64,000 bases of DNA, taken from the NCBI RefSeq assembly GCF_038896935.1, contig NZ_JBANDC010000006.1:62001-126000 (forward strand), read 5' to 3'. The stretch is from Collimonas rhizosphaerae. GTDB taxonomy: Bacteria; Pseudomonadota; Gammaproteobacteria; Burkholderiales; Burkholderiaceae_D. Below the pieces are notes generated by a model. That model searched no databases, was not told the DNA's origin, and was given only the letters and a program-made list of their open reading frames with translations. Positions 1 to 8,842 of the stretch are shown in pieces. The stretch's first letter is position 1, and every line of letters starts with the position of its first letter. A program made the position numbers and the translations under genes.

Positions 1-1442
1 AGTTCGACGCCATTGCGCAGAAAAGCGCCGCGGCGCCATTGCCGCTGGAGGAATTGCGGCAGCTGGCCGATATTTTCGGCCTGATCAAGTCCGATTACGT
101 GGAACCGGCCGACGACAAGAAACTGCTGACCGAAGCCATTTCCGGCATGGTAGCCTCGCTCGACCCGCATTCCGCCTACCTGGACAAGAAGGCTTACAAG
201 GAACTGCGCGAGAGCACCCAAGGCAAGTTTGTCGGCCTCGGCATCGAAGTCGGCATGGAAGACGGCTACATCAAGGTGGTGTCGCCGATCGAGGATTCCC
301 CAGCCTACCGCGCCGGGATCAAGGCGGGCGACCTGATCACCCGCCTCGACGCCACCCCGGTCAAGGGCCTGACCCTGGAGCAGGCGGTCAAGCGCATGCG
401 CGGCGAGCCTAACACCAAGATCAGCCTGACCATCTCGCGCAAGGAAGAAGACAAGCCGTTGATCTTCAACATCACGCGCCAGGAAATCCGTGTGCAAAGC
501 GTGAAAGGCAAAGTCGTCGAACCGGGTTATGCCTGGCTGCGCGTGACCCAGTTCCAGGAACCGACGGTGGATGACATGGCCAAGAAAATCGCCGCCATCT
601 ATGCCCAGGAACCGAACCTGAAGGGCCTGGTATTGGATTTGCGCAACGATCCGGGCGGCGTATTGCCAGGCGCGATCGGCGTGTCCGCCGCCTTCCTGCC
701 CAAGGATGCGGTGGTGGTCACCACCAACGGCCAGCTGCCGAGCTCCAAGGCTTCGTTCTACGCCAAGCGCGAGTATTACGCCAATCCGGGCAATGATCCG
801 CTGGCGCGCCTGCCGGAAGCGCTGAAGAAGGTGCCGATGGTGGTGCTGGTCAATACCGGTTCCGCTTCCGCCTCGGAAATCGTGGCCGGCGCCTTGCAAG
901 ACTACAAGCGCGCCACCATCATGGGCACGCAAACCTTCGGCAAGGGTTCGGTGCAATCGGTGATCGCCCTGCCGCCGGACCGCAACACCGCGGTCAAGCT
1001 GACCACCGCCCGCTACTACACGCCGAACGGCCGCTCGATCCAGGCCAAGGGCATCGTACCGGATGTGATGGTGGATGAATATGCCGACGGCGACGGCCTG
1101 AACGGCCTGCGCCTGCGCGAGGCCGACCTGACCAAGCACTTGAGCAACGATACCGACAAGGGTCCGGAAGTCAAGGCGCCCAAGGTCGACGAACTGGAAG
1201 AAGCGCAGAACATCGCCGCAGCCGAAAAGAAACGCAAGCCGCTGGAGTTCGGCAGCAAGGACGATTTCCAGCTGGCGCAAGCGCTGAACCAGCTGAAGGG
1301 CCTGCCGGTGCAAGTGTCCAAGGTGAAACCGGAAAACCGCTCGGAAGCCGAGAAGGACGCCAAGCCATCCAAAGACGACAAGCCGGCTCCGGCCGACGGC
1401 GCCATCATCAAGAAGGATGAACCGAAGGACGAGAAAAAATAA
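1..1442 (+). CDS. ctpA: S41 family C-terminal processing peptidase (5' partial)
   Basis: Serine protease of the CtpA/Prc type that acts in the periplasm or cell envelope. The reading frame is open to the left edge (codons from position 3), so the signal peptide and start lie outside the window. Seen in order: an N-terminal helical region, a PDZ domain (GLGIEV through the AGIKAGD segment), then the S41 catalytic core with the serine in GSASASEIVAG and the lysine in TFGKGSVQ, the usual Ser/Lys dyad. The last 70 or so residues are a charged Lys/Glu/Asp/Pro tail, common in betaproteobacterial members. A strong intrinsic terminator follows 21 bases after the stop. In related genomes this gene usually follows gpmA and an EnvC-like peptidase, which cannot be checked here. 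Family assignment is secure; the substrate is unknown. Confidence 0.95.
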   Translation, partial: FDAIAQKSAAAPLPLEELRQLADIFGLIKSDYVEPADDKKLLTEAISGMVASLDPHSAYLDKKAYKELRESTQGKFVGLGIEVGMEDGYIKVVSPIEDSPAYRAGIKAGDLITRLDATPVKGLTLEQAVKRMRGEPNTKISLTISRKEEDKPLIFNITRQEIRVQSVKGKVVEPGYAWLRVTQFQEPTVDDMAKKIAAIYAQEPNLKGLVLDLRNDPGGVLPGAIGVSAAFLPKDAVVVTTNGQLPSSKASFYAKREYYANPGNDPLARLPEALKKVPMVVLVNTGSASASEIVAGALQDYKRATIMGTQTFGKGSVQSVIALPPDRNTAVKLTTARYYTPNGRSIQAKGIVPDVMVDEYADGDGLNGLRLREADLTKHLSNDTDKGPEVKAPKVDELEEAQNIAAAEKKRKPLEFGSKDDFQLAQALNQLKGLPVQVSKVKPENRSEAEKDAKPSKDDKPAPADGAIIKKDEPKDEKK

Positions 1443-1463
1443 TCGTTTTTCACGCTACACTAA

Positions 1464-1489
1464 GGCCGCAGCGATGCGGCCTTTTTTTT
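1464..1489 (+). terminator. Intrinsic terminator after the S41 peptidase gene
   Basis: A perfect 6-bp stem GGCCGC/GCGGCC with a 6-base loop is followed directly by eight T residues. It separates the protease gene from the moeB-like gene. Confidence 0.9.
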
Positions 1490-1547
1490 GGCCGAGATAC
1501 GGCAAATTCCGGCAAATTCCGCAGTTTTACCTATTTGGCAGCTTTCC

Positions 1548-2306
1548 ATGAACGACCAGCAATTACTCCGCTATTCGCGCCACATCCTGCTGGATGACAT
1601 CGACATAGCCGGCCAGGAGAAATTCCTGGCGGCGCACGCCCTGATCATCGGCGCCGGCGGCCTCGGCTCGCCGGTGGCCATGTACCTGGCGTCGGCCGGG
1701 GTCGGCCGCATCACGCTGGTGGATAACGACAGCGTCGACCTGACCAACCTGCAGCGGCAAATCCTGCACACCAGCGAGCGCGTCGGCCAGGCCAAGGTCA
1801 TCTCCGGCAAAACCGCGATGACGCAAATCAATCCCGATATCCAGGTCGTGGCGCTGGCGGAACGTGCCGACCAGGCGCGTCTCGGCCAGCTGATCGGCGA
1901 TGCCGATGTGGTCATCGACTGCAGCGACAACTTCGCCACCCGGCAAGCCATCAACCGCGCCTGCGTCGCGCACCGGGTGCCGCTGGTTTCCGGCGCGGCG
2001 ATCCAGTTCGACGGCCAGGTCAGCGTATTCGACGCGCGCGATCCCGGCTCGCCCTGCTATGCCTGCCTGTTCCCGCCGGACCGGGAATTTGAAGAAGTCG
2101 CCTGCTCCACCATGGGCGTATTCGCGCCGCTGGTCGGCATCATCGGCAGCATGCAGGCGGCCGAAGCGCTCAAGCTGATCGCCGCCATCGGCACCTCGCT
2201 ATCGGGCTCGCTGCTGATGCTGGACGCGCGCAGCATGGAATGGACCCGCATCGGCGTCGCCCGCGATGCCGGCTGTCCGGTATGCGGCAAACAGGATCAT
2301 TCTTGA
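1548..2306 (+). CDS. moeB: MoeB/ThiF/HesA family sulfur-carrier adenylyltransferase
   Basis: E1-like enzyme that adenylates the C-terminal Gly-Gly of a sulfur-carrier protein (MoaD or ThiS) for molybdopterin or thiazole synthesis. The 252-residue protein starts at the ATG before NDQQLLRYSRHI, which matches the usual MoeB N terminus; the frame is open 20 codons further up but without family similarity. Visible motifs are the nucleotide-binding GAGGLGSP near residue 35, the DNDSVDLTNLQRQ segment, and two Cys pairs (CYAC near 170, CPVC near 244) that form the structural zinc site in MoeB. The rhodanese domain of eukaryotic-type members is absent. Whether the partner is MoaD or ThiS cannot be told from context, because neither is nearby. 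Confidence 0.92.
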   Translation: MNDQQLLRYSRHILLDDIDIAGQEKFLAAHALIIGAGGLGSPVAMYLASAGVGRITLVDNDSVDLTNLQRQILHTSERVGQAKVISGKTAMTQINPDIQVVALAERADQARLGQLIGDADVVIDCSDNFATRQAINRACVAHRVPLVSGAAIQFDGQVSVFDARDPGSPCYACLFPPDREFEEVACSTMGVFAPLVGIIGSMQAAEALKLIAAIGTSLSGSLLMLDARSMEWTRIGVARDAGCPVCGKQDHS

Positions 2307-2401
2307 GCCGGATGCAAGCAGCTTCCGGCAATTAGTAGCTTTCTTCGCATCCTCATATTTCTCTTTCCCCAACGGCCGCCCGTACCTTAGATTACGGTCT
2401 G

Positions 2402-2418
2402 CTGTCGTGCCCTGTCGC
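2402..2418 (+). promoter_or_regulatory. Possible degenerate Pho-box-like direct repeat
   Basis: Two CTGTCG heptamers (CTGTCGT and CTGTCGC) are separated by GCC, 38 bases before the PhoD-family start codon. A canonical PhoB site has CTGTCA heptamers with an 11-bp period; here the period is 10 and the A is replaced by G, so this is only a weak candidate. Confidence 0.2.
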
Positions 2419-2455
2419 GATGGCGATTGACCAACTCTAAGCGAGAGAAAAAGAG

Positions 2456-4258
2456 ATGAAGCGCAGACAGTTTCTGAAAGGCTCGGCATTTTTCACAGTG
2501 GTTGCGGCAAGCACAGGGTTGCTGAGCGCATGCGGCGGCAGCAACAGCAGCAGCGATGGCGGCACAGGGGAGTTCGCTTTTCCTCAGGGGATTGCTTCCG
2601 GCGACCCGAAAGACAGCAGCGCAGTGTTCTGGGCGCGCGTAGTGCGCAACAACGGCGCCGCGGCTGCGATTGCAGTGCGGCTGGAAGTCTCCGCCACGCC
2701 GGATTTTTCCTCCCTGGCGGCGCAAGCCGACCTGAGCGCCACCCCCGACTACGACTTCACGGTACGCGCCAAGGTAACGCAGCTCAAGCCGAATACCGTT
2801 TATTACTACCGTTTTACCGCCGGCAGCGACGTCAGCCCGGTGGCCCAGACCAAAACCGCTCCGCTCGCCAGCGCCAGCAACAGCCAGGTGCGCTTCGCCT
2901 GGTTTACCTGCCAGGACTGGTCGGTCAACCATTGGCAAGCCATGTCCCTGCTGGCGCAGGAAGACCTGGATTTCGTCGTGCATGTCGGCGACTACATCTA
3001 TGAGACCGTCGGCGCTTCATTCCAGACCGGCGGCGCCGAACCGGCGCACAAGCCGATTACCTTGCCAAACGGCCTGCCCCACCCGGGCGGCGGCGTGTAC
3101 GCCAATACGGTCAGCGATTACCGCACCCTGTACCGCACCTACAAGACCGATGCGCGCCTGCAGAGCATCCATCATAAATTCCCGGTGATCGCGATCTGGG
3201 ACGACCATGAATTCTCTGACGACTGCTGGCAGGATCACCAGGTCTACACCAACCAGAACAAGCAGGAAACGGCACGCCGGCGCAGCGCCACCCAGGCCTG
3301 GGCCGAATACACGCCTATCGATTTCGGCGACCTGTCGTTCGACCTCAACAACAGCAGCTACCAGAACATCCGCATCTATCGCGATTTCCGCTTCGGCCAG
3401 CTGGTGCACCTGGTCATGACCGACGAACGCCTGTATCGCGACGACCACATCGTCAGCGAACAGTCGGTAGCGCAGCAGGCCGGACACGATCCGGTCAACG
3501 GCGACGATTCGATAGGCGCGCGCTACTTCGTGCCGCAATCGACCCTGCTGCAAATGGAAGCGCAGGAAACCGCCAGGCTGGGACGGCCGCCGTCGATACT
3601 CGGCGTCACGCAGACGCAGTGGTGGAAAGACACCCTGAAGAATTCGGATGCGACCTGGAAAGTGTGGGGCAACGAAATCATGCTGAACCGCATGTGGGCC
3701 GACCTGTCGCCGCCGGCGCTGGGGATTCCCGCGCCCTACAACCAGCTGTATGTGATCAATTGCGATTCATGGGACGGCTATCCGAGCCACAAGGCGGAAC
3801 TGCTGTCTTACCTGAATACCCAGAACATCAAGAACGTGGTGGCGATCACCGGCGACCTGCATGCCTTCCAGTGCGGCGTGGTGCGCGCCAATCCCGCCGA
3901 TCCGGCCAGCGCTCCGGTGCTGGTGGATTTCCTGGCGGCCGGCATCAGCAGCCAGTCGTTTTACAACTACATCAAGTCCGGCGCGGCGACGGTCAATCCC
4001 TTGCTCGGCGCGCTGACGCAAACCCCGCAGACTTTCGACAGCCTGCTGAAAGGTTTCAATCCCGACTTCGCCTACGTCGACCACGATGCCCAGGGTTACG
4101 CATCGGCCACCGTGACCAGCGACAGCATCGTCGTCGTATTCAACAAGGTGAAACCGCTCGCCGCCGGCAACAGCGCGCCGCAGCAGCCATTGCTGAAACG
4201 CACCCGCATCACGCTGGCCAAGGGATCGGCCGTGCCGCAGGTCGAAGATAACGTCTAG
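2456..4258 (+). CDS. phoD: PhoD-family alkaline phosphatase/phosphodiesterase, Tat-exported lipoprotein
   Basis: Metallophosphoesterase of the alkaline phosphatase D family, 600 residues, the usual size. The N terminus has a twin-arginine motif (KRRQFLKG) and then a lipobox-like LLSAC at about residue 26, so the protein is probably folded in the cytoplasm, exported by Tat and then lipidated. A PhoD N-terminal beta domain is followed by the catalytic domain with HVGDYIYE near 176, IWDDHEFSDD near 247 and ITGDLHAFQ near 464, which carry the metal ligands. The start has a good Shine-Dalgarno (GAGAGAAAAAGAG). It stands as a single gene between moeB and the convergent ribH. A weak PhoB-like repeat precedes it. 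The physiological substrate (phosphodiester or phospholipid) is inferred from the family only. Confidence 0.93.
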   Translation: MKRRQFLKGSAFFTVVAASTGLLSACGGSNSSSDGGTGEFAFPQGIASGDPKDSSAVFWARVVRNNGAAAAIAVRLEVSATPDFSSLAAQADLSATPDYDFTVRAKVTQLKPNTVYYYRFTAGSDVSPVAQTKTAPLASASNSQVRFAWFTCQDWSVNHWQAMSLLAQEDLDFVVHVGDYIYETVGASFQTGGAEPAHKPITLPNGLPHPGGGVYANTVSDYRTLYRTYKTDARLQSIHHKFPVIAIWDDHEFSDDCWQDHQVYTNQNKQETARRRSATQAWAEYTPIDFGDLSFDLNNSSYQNIRIYRDFRFGQLVHLVMTDERLYRDDHIVSEQSVAQQAGHDPVNGDDSIGARYFVPQSTLLQMEAQETARLGRPPSILGVTQTQWWKDTLKNSDATWKVWGNEIMLNRMWADLSPPALGIPAPYNQLYVINCDSWDGYPSHKAELLSYLNTQNIKNVVAITGDLHAFQCGVVRANPADPASAPVLVDFLAAGISSQSFYNYIKSGAATVNPLLGALTQTPQTFDSLLKGFNPDFAYVDHDAQGYASATVTSDSIVVVFNKVKPLAAGNSAPQQPLLKRTRITLAKGSAVPQVEDNV

Positions 4259-4271
4259 AGCGTTCGCCAGG

Positions 4272-4312
4272 AAAAAAACGCCATCGTCCGCAGTCCGCTG
4301 CGGGCGATGGCG
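4272..4312 (-). terminator. Intrinsic terminator after ribH
   Basis: On the minus strand a long stem (CGCCATCG...CGATGGCG, with an inner CCGCAG/CTGCGG stem) is followed by seven T residues. It ends the ribH transcript and also sits just after phoD, where it may act in both directions. Confidence 0.8.
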
Positions 4313-4322
4313 GCTAGCGCAA

Positions 4323-4850
4323 TCAGGCGGCGCGCGCGGCCGGCTGAACGGCTTTCAGGAGCCGCAGCTTCTGGATGGTGTCGGCACAGGCACGGGCCGC
4401 TTCCGCGCCCTTCACCAGGAAATGCTCGAAGAAGTATTGATGATGTTCTTCGCCGGCGTGGAAGTGATGCGGCGTCAATACTGCCGACAACACCGGCACC
4501 GCGGTTTCCAGCTGCACTTGCATCAGGCCGCTGATGACCGCCTGCGCCACGAATTCATGGCGGTAGATGCCGCCGTCCACCACCAGGCCGGTCGCCACCA
4601 CGGCGGCATAACGGCCGCTGTTGGCCAGCAGTTTGGCATGCAGGGGAATTTCGAAAGCGCCGGCGACTTCGAAGAAATCGATGTCTTGCTCGCCGTAGCC
4701 GGCCTTGGCGATTTCGGCGATAAAAGCGATCCGGCATTGGTCCACGATGTCGCGATGCCAGCCAGCCTGGATGAACGCGATGCGTTCGCCGCCTGCGGCG
4801 CCGGCGGTTTTTGATTTGATATCGACTGCGGGATTGTGTTGCTGCTGCAT
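4323..4850 (-). CDS. ribH: 6,7-dimethyl-8-ribityllumazine synthase
   Basis: Condenses 5-amino-6-ribitylaminouracil with 3,4-dihydroxy-2-butanone 4-phosphate to lumazine, the penultimate step of riboflavin synthesis. The 175-residue protein has the lumazine synthase fold landmarks: FIQAGWH at the start of the core, FEVAGAFEIP for phosphate and substrate contact, and VVDGGIYRHEFVA plus VPVLSAVLTPHHF later. The wording resembles the RibH2 type more than the E. coli RibE type, and it stands away from ribD, ribBA and ribE. I chose the ATG at 4850 because it follows an AGGAG Shine-Dalgarno; the frame upstream runs into the riboswitch. Expression is under an FMN riboswitch. Confidence 0.93.
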   Translation of the reverse strand: MQQQHNPAVDIKSKTAGAAGGERIAFIQAGWHRDIVDQCRIAFIAEIAKAGYGEQDIDFFEVAGAFEIPLHAKLLANSGRYAAVVATGLVVDGGIYRHEFVAQAVISGLMQVQLETAVPVLSAVLTPHHFHAGEEHHQYFFEHFLVKGAEAARACADTIQKLRLLKAVQPAARAA

Positions 4851-4859
4851 TTGACTACT

Positions 4860-4882
4860 CCTGTTTAAATAAATAAAACAGG
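4860..4882 (-). promoter_or_regulatory. Hairpin that overlaps the ribH Shine-Dalgarno
   Basis: On the minus strand CCTGTTT pairs perfectly with AAACAGG around a 9-base A/T loop, and the second arm contains the AGG of the ribH Shine-Dalgarno AGGAG. No terminator-like stem with a T run is visible between the riboswitch and the gene, so this hairpin is a plausible translational expression platform. Confidence 0.5.
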
Positions 4883-5008
4883 GCGTGTTGGATCGAAAGG
4901 AAGCACGAACACATACCGGACCCATCAGCACCGGCCGCCATCGGCAACGGCATAGCCGCCGCCCATGCAGCAAGACACTGATCAATTCCGGTAAACGCCG
5001 CGCAACCT

Positions 5009-5155
5009 GTTCTCTCTTTATCCGGACTATACCGTCGGCCCCGGGATCGCACCGGGTCTGCTGACCTTGCCGCGGATACCGCAACAAGCGCTCGCGGGCT
5101 ATGCGCATTGCACGCAATTACCGCCGGTGGGGAATCGCACCCCGCCCTGAGAACG
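5009..5155 (-). promoter_or_regulatory. FMN riboswitch (RFN element)
   Basis: The conserved RFN blocks can be read on the minus strand: AGGGCGGGGTG, CCCCACCGGCGGTAA, AGCCCGCGAGCGC, GTCAGCAGACCCGGTG and GCCGACGGTATAGTCCGGAT. The closing P1 helix is formed by GTTCTC at the 5' end and GAGAAC at the 3' end. It lies about 160 bases before the ribH start codon. The family is known to bind FMN and switch riboflavin genes off. Confidence 0.97.
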
Positions 5156-5232
5156 TTTCGCTCGATGCCTTGAGCGAACCGAGAATTTATCACAGAAGCA
5201 AACGGCCTGCAGAACGCCGCCCGAATCCCGGG

Positions 5233-5991
5233 TCAGTTTGTTTTCTTCGCCAGCCCGAGATAGGTGTCTATCACCTTCGGATCGTGCGCCAGCTCGGCAG
5301 CCGGCCCTTGCAGCACCATGTCGCCGGTTTCCAGCACATACGCATGGTCGGCTGCCTGCAAGGCAGCGCGGGCGTTTTGCTCGACCAGCAAGATGGCCAC
5401 GCCAGTCTGTTTCAGGCGCACGATGATGTGGAAAATCTCTTTCACGATCAGCGGCGCCAGGCCGAGGCTGGGTTCGTCCAGCATCAGCAGTTGCGGCTTC
5501 GCCATCAGGGCCCGCCCCAGCGCCAGCATTTGCCGCTCGCCGCCGGACAGGCTGCCGGCCTGCTGCCTGCGCCGTTCCTGCAGGCGCGGAAACAGATCGT
5601 ACACCACCGCCATCTGGTCGGCGTACGCGCGCTCGCCGGCCTTGTAGCGGCGGTAGCTGCCCAGCAGCAGGTTGTCTTGCACCGTCATGCTGGCGAACAG
5701 CTCACGTGTTTCCGGCACCAGGCACATGCCGCGCGCAACCCGTATTTCGATCGCCACGCCGTCGAGATCCTGGCCCAGCAGGCTAACCTTGCCGCGCATG
5801 CTGCCGTTGTTCGGCATGGCGCCGGCGATCGCATTCAGCATGGTCGATTTACCGGCGCCGTTGGGACCGATCACGGTCACGATCTGGCCGGCGCCGACCC
5901 GCAGGCTGGCGCCATGCAAGGCTTCAACCTTGCCGTAAGCGACATGCAGGTCGCTCACTTCGAGCACCGGGGAGCCGGCGGGATTACTCAT
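5233..5991 (-). CDS. livF: Branched-chain amino acid ABC transporter ATP-binding protein LivF
   Basis: Second ATPase of a LIV/HAAT-family importer. It has Walker A GPNGAGKST, the signature LSGGERQ, Walker B LLMLDEPSLGL and the LivF-type ending with an HDPKVIDTYLGL segment. The ATG at 5991 is preferred to an upstream in-frame GTG/ATG because the protein then begins just before the conserved VLEVSDLHVAYG; it overlaps the end of the livM/G fusion by 8 bases, a sign of translational coupling. It is the last gene of the livK-livH-livM/G-livF operon. The substrate could be a branched-chain amino acid, an amide or urea; the family alone does not decide. Confidence 0.93.
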   Translation of the reverse strand: MSNPAGSPVLEVSDLHVAYGKVEALHGASLRVGAGQIVTVIGPNGAGKSTMLNAIAGAMPNNGSMRGKVSLLGQDLDGVAIEIRVARGMCLVPETRELFASMTVQDNLLLGSYRRYKAGERAYADQMAVVYDLFPRLQERRRQQAGSLSGGERQMLALGRALMAKPQLLMLDEPSLGLAPLIVKEIFHIIVRLKQTGVAILLVEQNARAALQAADHAYVLETGDMVLQGPAAELAHDPKVIDTYLGLAKKTN

Positions 5992-7786
5992 CGATGCCTC
6001 CCAGGTAAGCTTCCAGCACCGCCGGGTCTTGCTGTATCTCGGCCGGCAAACCCTGCGCAATCTTGCTGCCGAATTCCATCACTACCAGCTGGTCGGTCAG
6101 GTTCATGACAAAATCCATATCGTGCTCTACCAGCAAAATGCTCATTCCTTCTGTCTTCAGCTTGCGCAGCAAATCCGCCAGCGCCTGCTTTTCCTGGTAG
6201 CGCAAGCCTGCAGCCGGCTCATCCAGCAGCAGCAAGGTCGGATCGCAGCACAGCGCACGCGCAATCTCCAGGATCCGCTGCTGGCCCAGCGCCAGGCTGC
6301 CGGCCTCTGCATACAGCAAGTGTCCGAGGCCGACACGTTCCAGCTGTTTTTTCGCCTCGAACAGCAAGCTCTGTTCTTCGCCGCGCTCAAGCCGCAACAG
6401 GCCGCGCACGATGCCGCCGATGTCGTTGCGGCGCGCACGCAGGTGCGCGCCGATGGCGACATTCTCAAGCACCGTCATGCCTGCCATCAACCGCACGTGC
6501 TGGAAGGTGCGGGCGATGCCGCGGGCGACGATCTGGCGCGACGCCAGGCCCGATATCTGCTGCAAGCCGTCCCGCGCGCGGAATCTGACCGAACCGCTGG
6601 TCAGGGGCAACGCTCCGGTAACCAGGTTGAACATGGTCGATTTGCCGGCGCCGTTGGGGCCGATCAAGCCCACGATCTGTCCGGCCCTGACGCTGAAGCT
6701 CATGTCGTTGACCGCCACCAGGCCGCCGAATTCCTTGCGCGCCTGTTCTATCTCCAGCACCACCTCGGCATCCGCATGCCTGCTGCGGGTGGCTAACGCC
6801 GCCGCAAACGACGGCGCCTGCGCCGCCGGCTTGCCTGGCATCCATTTGCGCAAATACGGCCACAAGCCGTCGCGCGCACGCTGCAGCAACAGCAGCATCA
6901 GGATACCGAACACAATGGTTTCGAAATTGCCGTTAGCGCCCAGCAGCTTCGGCAATATCGATTGCAGCTGGTCCTTCAGCAAGGTCAGCAATGCCGATCC
7001 GAGAATCGCGCCCCACACGTAACCGGCGCCGCCGACCACCGCCATGAACAGGTATTCGATGCCGGCGTTGAGGCCGAACGGGGTCGGGCTTACCGAACGC
7101 TGCAGATGCGCATACAGCCAGCCGGAAACGCTGGCCAGCAGAGCTGCCAGCACAAACACCAGCACTTTGATCCAGGCCGTATTGACGCCCATCGCTTCGG
7201 CCATCACGGCGCCGCCGTTGAGCGCGCGGATTGCGCGGCCCGAGCGCGAGTTCAGCAGGTTTTGCAAACCGGCCAGCGCCACCAGCAGGATCGCCCAGAT
7301 CAGGTAAAACATCTTGCGGCCGCTATCGAGCTCGATGCCGAACAGGTTGACCGCAGGGATGCCGTTCAAGCCGTCGTACTTGCCGAGGAATTCCAGGTTG
7401 CCGAACAAAAAATACAGCGACAGCGCCCAGGCGATGGTGCCGAGCGGCAAGTAGTGCCCCGACAGGCGCATGGTGATGGCGCCGATCGCCAGCGCCGCCA
7501 GCGTCGTCACGCCCAAGCCGGCCAGCAAGCCGATCCAGGGCGACAGGCCGAACTGGGTGCTCAGGTAAGCAGTGGAATAAGCGCCCAGCCCGACAAAAGC
7601 AGCCTGGCCGAAAGAAGTCAGGCCGCCCACCCCGGTCAGCAGCACCAGTCCCAGCGCGACCAACGCATACAAGCCGATATAGTTGGCCAGGGTGACCCAG
7701 AATTCCGGCGTCGGCAAGACGGGCAGCAAAAGCAGGAGCGCCAGGAAACCGAACAAAGGCAATTTGCCAGGGAAAAATTTAGGCAT
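5984..7786 (-). CDS. livM/livG: LivM-LivG fusion: ABC permease joined to ATPase
   Basis: One 600-residue reading frame contains a LivM-type permease (about residues 1-310, several hydrophobic segments, GVGGLTSFGQAAFVGLGAY and the VVGGAGYVWGAILG region) followed after a linker of roughly 30 residues by a LivG-type ATPase (from about 335) with Walker A GPNGAGKST, signature LALGQQR and Walker B LLLLDEPAAGL. The start ATG overlaps the livH stop (TGATG), so translation is coupled. Such fusions are known in HAAT transporters but most operons keep the genes apart. No stop or frameshift lies in the join. Together with LivH and LivF it would form the membrane complex. Confidence 0.92.
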   Translation of the reverse strand: MPKFFPGKLPLFGFLALLLLLPVLPTPEFWVTLANYIGLYALVALGLVLLTGVGGLTSFGQAAFVGLGAYSTAYLSTQFGLSPWIGLLAGLGVTTLAALAIGAITMRLSGHYLPLGTIAWALSLYFLFGNLEFLGKYDGLNGIPAVNLFGIELDSGRKMFYLIWAILLVALAGLQNLLNSRSGRAIRALNGGAVMAEAMGVNTAWIKVLVFVLAALLASVSGWLYAHLQRSVSPTPFGLNAGIEYLFMAVVGGAGYVWGAILGSALLTLLKDQLQSILPKLLGANGNFETIVFGILMLLLLQRARDGLWPYLRKWMPGKPAAQAPSFAAALATRSRHADAEVVLEIEQARKEFGGLVAVNDMSFSVRAGQIVGLIGPNGAGKSTMFNLVTGALPLTSGSVRFRARDGLQQISGLASRQIVARGIARTFQHVRLMAGMTVLENVAIGAHLRARRNDIGGIVRGLLRLERGEEQSLLFEAKKQLERVGLGHLLYAEAGSLALGQQRILEIARALCCDPTLLLLDEPAAGLRYQEKQALADLLRKLKTEGMSILLVEHDMDFVMNLTDQLVVMEFGSKIAQGLPAEIQQDPAVLEAYLGGIDE

Positions 7787-8841
7787 CACTGGTCACCCTC
7801 GTCGACCTGCTTGCTGGTCAGCGAACGCCACAGCAGCACCGGGATGATCAGCGTAAACACGATCACTTCCTTGAAGGCGCTGGCCCAGAACGAGGAATAC
7901 GATTCCAGCAAACCTACCAGCAAAGCGCCGGCAGCGGCAATCGGATAACTGCCGAGGCCGCCGATGATGGCGCCGACAAACCCCTTCAAGCCGATCAGGA
8001 AGCCGCTGTCGTAATACACGGTAGTCAACGGCGCGATCAGGATGCCGCACAAGGCGCCCAGCGCCGCTGCCAGCGTGAACGCCAGGCGTCCGGCCTGGCC
8101 GGTGCCGATGCCGACCAGGCGCGCCCCGAGCCGGTTGACCGCGGTGGCGCGCAAAGCCTTGCCGGACAAGGTGCGTTCAAAATAGATGTAGAGTGCGGCG
8201 ATCAGCAGCAGCGACACCACGATGATCACGCAGCTCTGGCCGGAAACGGTCAGGCCGCCGATGTCGAAACGGGCGTCGGAGAACGGCGTGGTGCGCGAAC
8301 CTTCGGCGCCGAACATCAGCAGGCCGATGCCGATCAAGGCGTAATGCACCGCCACCGATACGATCAGCAAGACCAGCGTGCTGGCTTCGGCCAGCGGCTG
8401 GAAAGCCAGCCGGTAGATCATCGGCCCCATCGGCACTACGATCAGCAGGGTCAGCAACACCTGCAACGGCATCGCCAGCGTAGCATGGCCATACCAGCGG
8501 GCGACGGCAAAGATGGCCAGCGGCAGCAGCACGAACTTCAGCAAGGCCATGCCGATTTTCCAGGCCTTGCGGGTTTCGCCGCCGCGGCCCAACGCTACAG
8601 TCGCTGCTTCCTGGATAAAACTCAAGACGCCGAGCGCCACCAGCAAGGTTGCAGACAGCGGAAATTTGTCAGACTGGATAGCCGCCAGCGTCAAGGCGCC
8701 GAAGGCGACGAATTCACCCTGCGGGATAAAGATGACGCGCGTGACCGAAAACACCAGCACCAGCGCCAATGCCAGCAGCGCATATACGGCGCCGCTGGTG
8801 ATGCCATCCTGGGCCAGGATGGCGGCAATTGAGAAATCCAT
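7786..8841 (-). CDS. livH: Branched-chain amino acid ABC transporter permease LivH
   Basis: Inner-membrane permease of the LIV system. At 351 residues it is longer than the usual 290-310; the extra part is a hydrophobic stretch near residues 50-130, between the GEFVAFGAL segment and the MIYRLAFQPL segment, which probably adds membrane helices. The C-terminal half carries the normal KGFVGAIIGGLGS loop that contacts the ATPases. The gene starts one base after the livK stop codon and ends in an overlap with the next gene, so it is firmly in the operon. Confidence 0.92.
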   Translation of the reverse strand: MDFSIAAILAQDGITSGAVYALLALALVLVFSVTRVIFIPQGEFVAFGALTLAAIQSDKFPLSATLLVALGVLSFIQEAATVALGRGGETRKAWKIGMALLKFVLLPLAIFAVARWYGHATLAMPLQVLLTLLIVVPMGPMIYRLAFQPLAEASTLVLLIVSVAVHYALIGIGLLMFGAEGSRTTPFSDARFDIGGLTVSGQSCVIIVVSLLLIAALYIYFERTLSGKALRATAVNRLGARLVGIGTGQAGRLAFTLAAALGALCGILIAPLTTVYYDSGFLIGLKGFVGAIIGGLGSYPIAAAGALLVGLLESYSSFWASAFKEVIVFTLIIPVLLWRSLTSKQVDEGDQ

Positions 8842-8842
8842 C

